DNA from: Actinomycetales bacterium
Lineage (GTDB): Bacteria; Actinomycetota; Actinomycetes; Actinomycetales; Cellulomonadaceae
Assembly (NCBI GenBank): GCA_020444245.1
Contig: JAHLLI010000004.1
Coordinates: 1-64,000 of the forward strand
Length of the DNA stretch: 64,000 nt
Direction of reading: 5' to 3'
In this document: piece by piece, positions 58,864-64,000 of the stretch
Numbering within the stretch: position 1 is the stretch's first letter
How the letters are laid out: every line of letters starts with the position of its first letter
Notes under the pieces: model-generated
Database searches by the model: none
The model's input: the letters and a program-made list of their open reading frames with translations, nothing else
Told to the model about the DNA's origin: nothing
Translations under genes and position numbers: made by a program

Positions 58864-60845
58864 CCGCACCGCTCGTCGCGCAGCTCGCGCTCGCGCTGGT
58901 CGCAGTCCTGGCAGCCGTCGCGGCGCCCGACCGCATTCGCGGCGCCGTGGCGGGTACCGCCACCCTGGCCACCGCCGCGGCCGGTGCCTGGGCCGGCGTG
59001 CTCGCGCTCGGCGGCGCGACCGGCGCGCTCGAGGTGCCCAGCGCGCTGCCCGGGGTCGTGCTGCGCCTCGCGCCGGACCGGCTCGGTGGCCTGTTCATGC
59101 TGGTCGCGGGCGTGGTCGGTGCTGCGGTAGCGGTCTACGCGATCGGGTACGCCCACGGCGTCACGGCGTCACGCACCCAGTGGGCGGCCCTCCCGGTGTT
59201 CCTGCTGGGCATGCAGCTGGTGCCGGCGGCCGGTGACCTCGTGGCCTTCCTGCTCGCGTGGGAGCTCATGGCCGGCGGTTCGACGGTGCTGGTGCTCGCC
59301 GAGCACTCCCGCCGCGCCCAGACCCGTGAGGCGGCCCTCTGGTACGCCGTCACGACCCACCTGAGCATGCTCGCGATCCTCGGGGGCTTCGCGGTGCTCG
59401 CAGCCCAGACCGGGGCCACCGACTTCGCCGGCCTCGCTGCGGCCGACCCTCGGTCCGCGGCGGCGTCGCTCGCCTTCGTCCTCCTCGCGGTGGGCTTCGG
59501 GACCAAGGCGGGTGTCGTGCCGCTGCACGTCTGGCTGCCGCGCGCCCACCCCGAGGCGCCCAGCCACGCGTCGGCGGCGATGAGCGCGGCGATGGTCAAG
59601 ATGGGCGTCTACGGCCTGCTCCTGGTGACCCTGCGCCTGCTGCCAGGCGGCCCGACCTGGTGGGCCGCCGTCCTGGTCGGCGTCGGCGCGCTCTCGGCCG
59701 TCTACGGCATCCTCCAGGCCGCCGTCGCGTCGGATCTCAAGCGCCTGCTGGCCTACTCCACCAGCGAGAACGTCGGACTGATCGTGCTCGCGCTCGGCAT
59801 GGCGCTGCTGCTGCGCGACGAGGCGGACGCACCCGCGTCGCTCGCACTGCTCGCCTGCCTGCTCCTGGTCGTGAGCCACGCGGCGTTCAAGACCACGCTC
59901 TTCCTCGGGGCCGGTGCGGTCCTGCGGGCCACCGGGGAGCGTGACCTGGACCGGCTCGGCGGGCTCGCGCACCGGATGCCCTGGACGACGGCCGCCTTCG
60001 GGCTGGGCGCGCTCGGGGCCGCGGCGCTGCCGGTCACCGGCGGGTTCGTCGCCGAGTGGACCCTGCTCCAGGCGATGATCCACGCCGCGGAGCCGGGTGA
60101 GCGCGTCGTGGCGGCGACGGTGCCGCTCGCGCTGGGGGTCATCGCGCTCACCGCAGGCCTCGCGCTGCTGACGTTCGTCAAGGCGTTCGGGATCGCGTTC
60201 CTCGCCCGGCCACGCAGTCTCGGTGCCGAGACCGCCCGCGAGGTGCCCGTGGGGATGCGCGTCGCCATGGTCGCGTCCGGCGTCGCCGTGGTCGGGCTGG
60301 GCGTGGCGCCCGGGCCCGTCGCGGCCGGGCTCGCGCAGGCAGTCGGCGTCGACGGCGTCGGGTCCGCCGGGCTGGGAGGCGTGACGCTGGACGGGGTGGG
60401 TGCCGTGCTCGACCCGGTCGCGCTCGCGGTGCTGTCCGTGGCCGTCGTCCTGCCGGCGATCGTGGCCTCCGCCGTGCTCGCGCGCCGGCGTCCACGGACG
60501 GTCGGCGCGCCGGCGTGGGGCTGCGGGCGCATCCGCACCAGCCCACGGATGCAGTACACCGCGACGTCGTACGCCGAGCCCCTGATGCGGGTGTTCGACG
60601 ACGCCCTCCAGCCCACCCGTGACATCGAGGTGACCCACGTCGCCGAGTCGCAGTACCTGGCCGACCGGGTGCAGTACAGCCAGCGGGTCGACGACGTGGT
60701 CGAGGTGCGGCTGTACGCGCCCGTGATCCGCGTGGCCGACCGGGTCGCCGACGCGGCGCGCCGGGTGCAGAACGGCTCGATCACCCGCTACCTCGCGTTC
60801 GCGTTCGCCGCCCTGGTCGTCGTGCTGGTGGTGGTGTCCCGGTGA
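58860..60845 (+). CDS. hyfB: membrane subunit HyfB-like (antiporter family)
   Basis: The 661-residue polytopic protein is related to NuoL/MrpA antiporter subunits, with conserved FGTKAGVVPLHVWLPRAHPE and KRLLAYSTSENVG. The C-terminal part after about residue 540 (WGCGRIRTSPRMQYTATSYA) is the tail typical of HyfB. It should help to couple electron transfer to ion pumping. It corresponds to Rv0083. Starts and stops overlap both neighbours by 4 bp. Confidence 0.92.
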   Translation: MTAPLVAQLALALVAVLAAVAAPDRIRGAVAGTATLATAAAGAWAGVLALGGATGALEVPSALPGVVLRLAPDRLGGLFMLVAGVVGAAVAVYAIGYAHGVTASRTQWAALPVFLLGMQLVPAAGDLVAFLLAWELMAGGSTVLVLAEHSRRAQTREAALWYAVTTHLSMLAILGGFAVLAAQTGATDFAGLAAADPRSAAASLAFVLLAVGFGTKAGVVPLHVWLPRAHPEAPSHASAAMSAAMVKMGVYGLLLVTLRLLPGGPTWWAAVLVGVGALSAVYGILQAAVASDLKRLLAYSTSENVGLIVLALGMALLLRDEADAPASLALLACLLLVVSHAAFKTTLFLGAGAVLRATGERDLDRLGGLAHRMPWTTAAFGLGALGAAALPVTGGFVAEWTLLQAMIHAAEPGERVVAATVPLALGVIALTAGLALLTFVKAFGIAFLARPRSLGAETAREVPVGMRVAMVASGVAVVGLGVAPGPVAAGLAQAVGVDGVGSAGLGGVTLDGVGAVLDPVALAVLSVAVVLPAIVASAVLARRRPRTVGAPAWGCGRIRTSPRMQYTATSYAEPLMRVFDDALQPTRDIEVTHVAESQYLADRVQYSQRVDDVVEVRLYAPVIRVADRVADAARRVQNGSITRYLAFAFAALVVVLVVVSR

Positions 60846-61801
60846 GCGCGGTCGAGGTGGCGGGGCGCGTGCTGGTCGCGATCGTCCAGGTGGCGGTGGT
60901 CACCGCGCTGGCGCCGATCGTGATGGGCGTGACCAGGCAGACCCGGGCCCGGCTCGAGGGACGTGCGGGCGCCGGGGTCGGCCAGCCGTGGCGGGACCTG
61001 CGCAAGCTGTGGCGCAAGCGGCCGATCCGGGCCACCGGCACGACCGCGGTGGGCGTCGTCGCGCCCCTGGTGCTGCTCGCCTCCGGGCTGGTGGCCGGCG
61101 CCCTCGTGCCCCTGGTGGTGGCCGCCCCGCTGCCCCAGGTGCCGGGCGACCTGTTCGTGGTGGTGTCGGCGCTCCTGGTGGGGACCGTGGCGCTCGCGCT
61201 GCTCGGCCTGGACGCCGGGACGGCGTTCGGGGGGATGGGCTCCAGCCGCCACATGATGATCGCCGCGCTGGTCGAGCCGACCGTCCTGATGGCCGTCTAC
61301 GCGCTGTCGATCCCGGTGGGCAGCTCGACGCTGTCGTTGATCGTGGCAGCGCGCCGTGATGACCCGGCGACCATCGCCTCCCCGGCCGGCGTGCTGGCCG
61401 TCGTCGCGCTGGCCGTCGTGGTCCTCGCCGAGACCGGGCGGCTACCCGTCGACAACCCGGCGACCCACCTCGAGCTGACGATGGTCCACGAGGCGATGGT
61501 GCTCGAGACCTCCGGCCCGGACCTGGCGTGGGTCGAGCTCGGGTCGTGGCTCCGGCTCACCGTCCTGCTCGGGCTGGTCGCGAACCTCATGGTGCCGTGG
61601 GGCGTGGCCGGTGGGGCGAGCCCCGGCGCGCTGCTGCTCGGCGTGGTCGCGCTCGCGGCGAAGGTCGTCCTGCTGGGTGCGGCGCTCGGCGCGGGCGAGG
61701 TCGCCATGGCCAAGCTGCGGCTGTTCCGCGTGCCAGAGCTGCTCGCCGGGTCGTTCGCGCTCGCGTTCCTCGCCGTCACCGCCTCCTACCTGGTCGCATG
61801 A
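60842..61801 (+). CDS. hyfC: membrane subunit HyfC/HycD-like (NuoH family)
   Basis: The 319-residue protein with eight helices is the complex I subunit 1-like anchor. The NuoH-family cytosolic loop is seen in GQPWRDLRKLWRKRPI and the ETGRLPVDNPATHLELTMVH stretch (shown in part: GRLPVDNPATHLELTMVH) is diagnostic. It corresponds to hycD (Rv0084). It links the soluble hydrogenase module to the ion-pumping subunits. Confidence 0.93.
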   Translation: MSAVEVAGRVLVAIVQVAVVTALAPIVMGVTRQTRARLEGRAGAGVGQPWRDLRKLWRKRPIRATGTTAVGVVAPLVLLASGLVAGALVPLVVAAPLPQVPGDLFVVVSALLVGTVALALLGLDAGTAFGGMGSSRHMMIAALVEPTVLMAVYALSIPVGSSTLSLIVAARRDDPATIASPAGVLAVVALAVVVLAETGRLPVDNPATHLELTMVHEAMVLETSGPDLAWVELGSWLRLTVLLGLVANLMVPWGVAGGASPGALLLGVVALAAKVVLLGAALGAGEVAMAKLRLFRVPELLAGSFALAFLAVTASYLVA

Positions 61802-61811
61802 GGGGAGCCGC

Positions 61812-62495
61812 ATGAGCCTCGACGGTCTCGCGACCCAGCTGCTCGCGCTCAGCACGGGCGCGCTGCTGCTCACCGCCGCGCTGCTGGTGTGGCGCCGCTC
61901 GCTCGCCGCCGCGGCGCGGCTGCTGGCCGTCCAGGGCGTGGCCCTCGCGGCGCTCGTGGTGAGCATCGCGGCCGCGGAGCGGGACGCCGAGCTGCTCGGT
62001 GTGGCTGCCGTGGTCCTCGCGCTCAAGGGCGTCGTGATCCCGCTCGTGCTGGGCCGCGGCGTCCGCGCGACCGGGGTCGACCGGGAGAACGCGCTGCGCG
62101 TCAACCCGACCTCGGGCCTGGTGGGAGTGACGTTGCTGGCCACGCTCGCCTACCTGGTCAGCCGGCCGATCACCCAGGCCACCGCCGGGATCGGGGGGAC
62201 GGCCGCAGGGCCGGCGGCCTTCGCCGTCCCGGTGGGTCTGACGATGGTGCTCGTCGGTCTGCTGCTGGTGGTGACCCGGCGGCGGGCGCTGTCCCAGCTG
62301 GTCGGGTTCCTCGTGCTGGACAACGGGATCGCGACCGTCGCGTTCCTCACCGCCGCAGGCGTGCCCTTCGTGGTGGAGCTCGGCGTCTCGCTCGACGTGC
62401 TCCTGGTGGCGCTGATCCTGGCGGTGCTGTCCGGGCGGTTGCACGCGGCCCTCGGCGCGGTGTCCGTCGACGAGCTGAACGAGCTGAGGGACTGA
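61812..62495 (+). CDS. hyfE: membrane subunit HyfE-like
   Basis: The 227-residue protein has seven to eight helices and resembles HyfE/HycP (Rv0085), a fusion-like relative of NuoK; GFLVLDNGIATVAFLTAAG is characteristic. ATG 61812 has GGGAG four bases upstream; its stop shares a base with the hyfF ATG (TGATG). Confidence 0.88.
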   Translation: MSLDGLATQLLALSTGALLLTAALLVWRRSLAAAARLLAVQGVALAALVVSIAAAERDAELLGVAAVVLALKGVVIPLVLGRGVRATGVDRENALRVNPTSGLVGVTLLATLAYLVSRPITQATAGIGGTAAGPAAFAVPVGLTMVLVGLLLVVTRRRALSQLVGFLVLDNGIATVAFLTAAGVPFVVELGVSLDVLLVALILAVLSGRLHAALGAVSVDELNELRD

Positions 62496-63943
62496 TGGAC
62501 GCGATCGTGCTGGTCCCGCTGCTCGCCCCGGCACTGCTGGGTGCGGCGGCCGTCGTCGTGCCGGATCGCCGGGTGGCCGCCTGGTCGGGCGTGGTGGACT
62601 CGGTGGTGGTGCTGGCGGTCGGGCTGGTGCTCCTCGCGCGGCGTGGCCCGGTGCCGGACCTGGCCGACGGGCTGCTGCGTGCCGACCAGCTCTCGGCGTT
62701 CATGCTCACCGTGATCGGTGCCGTCGGTCTGACCGCCACCTGGGGTGGTGTCGACCGGGCGGCCGGCCGGGCCACTCGCGCGGAACGCCGCTACGCCGCG
62801 CTGGTCTGCGTGTTCCTCGCGGCGATGTCGCTGGCCGTGCTGACCGACAACCTCGGAGTGCTCTGGGTGGCCATCGAGGCGACCACCGTGGCGACGGCAT
62901 TCCTGGTCGGCCATCGCGGGACCCGTCGCTCGCTCGAGGCGGCCTGGAAGTACGTCGTGCTCGGGTCGGTCGGTGTGGCGATCGCGCTGCTCGGCGTGGT
63001 GCTGCTGTACGCAGCCGGTCGCAGCGCCGGCGAGGCGACGCTGTCCTGGACGGTCCTGACCAGCGGGCGGCTCCCGCTGGATCCCGGTCTGGTCCGCGTC
63101 GCCGTCGCCCTGGCCGTGCTCGGGTTCGCGACCAAGGCCGGACTCGCGCCGATGCACTCCTGGTTGCCCGACGCCCACGGGCAGGCGCCGGCGCCCGTCT
63201 CCGGGCTGATGTCCGGCGTGCTGCTGGCCGTCGCCCTCTACGCGATCCTGCGGGTCCGGGCGATCGCCGACGTCGTGCTCGGACCCGGCCTGATGCGCGG
63301 CCTGCTGATGACGGCGGGACTCGGGTCCCTCGCGGTCGCCGCGGCCCTGATCCTGCGCCAACGCGACTACAAACGGTTGCTCGCCTACTCGAGCATCGAG
63401 CACATGGGGCTGCTCGCCGTCGGTGCCGCGATAGGCGGCCCGCTGGCCATGGCGGCCGTCCTGCTGCACGTCCTGGGTCACGGCCTGGCCAAGGCGACCG
63501 CGTTCGTGGTCGCCGGGCGCATCCTCGCCGCGGAGGGCACCAGCCGGATCCAGGACGTGCGCGGGCTGCTGGCCCGCCGCCCGGCGCTCGCGGTGCCGTT
63601 CGTCGTGGCTGTGGCGGCACTGCTGGGGTTCCCGCCCTTCGCGCTGTTCTTCACCGAGGTCGCGATCGTGGTCGCCGGATGGCAGGCGGGCCTCGGCTGG
63701 GCGATGGCCGTGGTGCTCGTGCTGCTGCTCGCGGTGTTCGCCGGACTGGTCCGGGCGACGGCCGCGATGGTGCTCGGTCCGGCCGGCGAGCGGACCGGCG
63801 CCGACGCCTCCGGCCCGTCGCGACGGGGCGCAGGTGGGCCGGTCACGCCGCTCGTGCTGGCGCTCTGCGCGACGGCGGTGGTGGGCTTCTCGGCGCTGCC
63901 GGTCGGCGCTGCCATCGCCCGGGCTGCGGGGGTGGTCGGATGA
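62495..63943 (+). CDS. hyfF: membrane subunit HyfF-like (antiporter family)
   Basis: The 482-residue polytopic protein is a second antiporter-like subunit, with FATKAGLAPMHSWLPDAHGQ and KRLLAYSSIEHMG, including the key lysines and histidines of the NuoN/M group. It corresponds to HycQ (Rv0086). ATG 62495 overlaps hyfE, and its own stop overlaps hyfG (ATGA). Confidence 0.92.
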   Translation: MDAIVLVPLLAPALLGAAAVVVPDRRVAAWSGVVDSVVVLAVGLVLLARRGPVPDLADGLLRADQLSAFMLTVIGAVGLTATWGGVDRAAGRATRAERRYAALVCVFLAAMSLAVLTDNLGVLWVAIEATTVATAFLVGHRGTRRSLEAAWKYVVLGSVGVAIALLGVVLLYAAGRSAGEATLSWTVLTSGRLPLDPGLVRVAVALAVLGFATKAGLAPMHSWLPDAHGQAPAPVSGLMSGVLLAVALYAILRVRAIADVVLGPGLMRGLLMTAGLGSLAVAAALILRQRDYKRLLAYSSIEHMGLLAVGAAIGGPLAMAAVLLHVLGHGLAKATAFVVAGRILAAEGTSRIQDVRGLLARRPALAVPFVVAVAALLGFPPFALFFTEVAIVVAGWQAGLGWAMAVVLVLLLAVFAGLVRATAAMVLGPAGERTGADASGPSRRGAGGPVTPLVLALCATAVVGFSALPVGAAIARAAGVVG

Positions 63944-64000
63944 CCGTCGTCCATCACCGCGGGGACGGGGTCGTGGAGCGGCACATGGCCCCCGAAGGGC
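63940..64000 (+). CDS. hyfG: start of the large subunit gene (HyfG/HycE-like), cut by window end
   Basis: Only the first 20 codons are visible (MTVVHHRGDGVVERHMAPEG). By gene order and the 4-bp overlap with hyfF this is the expected place of the catalytic large subunit, HycE (Rv0087) in M. tuberculosis. Whether it keeps the two CxxC pairs that bind NiFe cannot be seen here. Confidence 0.6.
   Translation, partial: MTVVHHRGDGVVERHMAPEG

Overview
The window is a very G+C-rich stretch with G or C at nearly every third codon position, frequent GTG starts and gene orders typical of Actinomycetota. A secreted GH6 cellulase beside glycogen genes, together with the overall gene content, suggests a cellulolytic member of the Micrococcales, perhaps Cellulomonas-like. 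That placement is an inference from gene content, not a phylogeny.

Layout. 1-4170: the 3' end of a 16S rRNA, a tRNA-less spacer, a full 23S, a 5S and a strong terminator. 4266-17339: a dense plus-strand block (TPR protein, HAD phosphatase, small protein, tlyA, nadK, recN, steA, steB, a MraY/WecA-like membrane protein, murJ, pyrG, NUDIX) that follows the Mycobacterium tuberculosis Rv1691-Rv1700 order, with the membrane protein and murJ inserted. 17412-21090: a membrane diguanylate cyclase, heme A synthase and an ABC-2 exporter. 21259-27957: sufR-sufB-sufD-Rieske ferredoxin-sufC-sufS-sufU-sufT, with a SufR-type palindrome over the promoter. 27984-30817: a zinc metallopeptidase and the BioY-BioM-BioN biotin importer on the minus strand. 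30963-37802: an ABC-F ATPase, a small HTH protein, SURF1 with two small genes, fabG-fabI (the mabA-inhA order), a SixA-like phosphatase and a DUF1015 protein. 37838-41920: glgC and a GlgM-type glycosyltransferase, with the GH6 cellulase between them. 41899-53330: accessory genes, including NfeD/SPFH, a UvrC-like GIY-YIG nuclease, a MarR/EamA pair, an aldo/keto reductase and a TetR-controlled heterodimeric ABC exporter. 53406-57938: a small membrane protein, a WYL regulator divergent from a pentapeptide-DinB gene, a probable broken DUF664 gene, two acetyltransferases and a SpoU rRNA methyltransferase. 58040-64000 (cut by the window edge): an ArsR regulator followed by hyfI-hyfB-hyfC-hyfE-hyfF-hyfG, the order of M. 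tuberculosis Rv0081-Rv0087, encoding a membrane group 4 [NiFe]-hydrogenase or a related energy-converting complex.

Regulation. At least sixteen genes have a TANNNT-like -10 hexamer only 6-8 bases before the start codon and no room for a Shine-Dalgarno sequence, so leaderless transcription is widespread. Clear palindromes lie at the promoters of sufR, marR/eamA, tetR and the WYL/DinB pair, and a LacI-family-like palindrome lies in the GH6/glgM intergenic region. Most operons are packed with 4-bp ATGA or GTGA overlaps. I saw no CRISPR array, insertion sequence, prophage or tRNA gene. The only gene-free stretch longer than 300 bases is the 16S-23S spacer.
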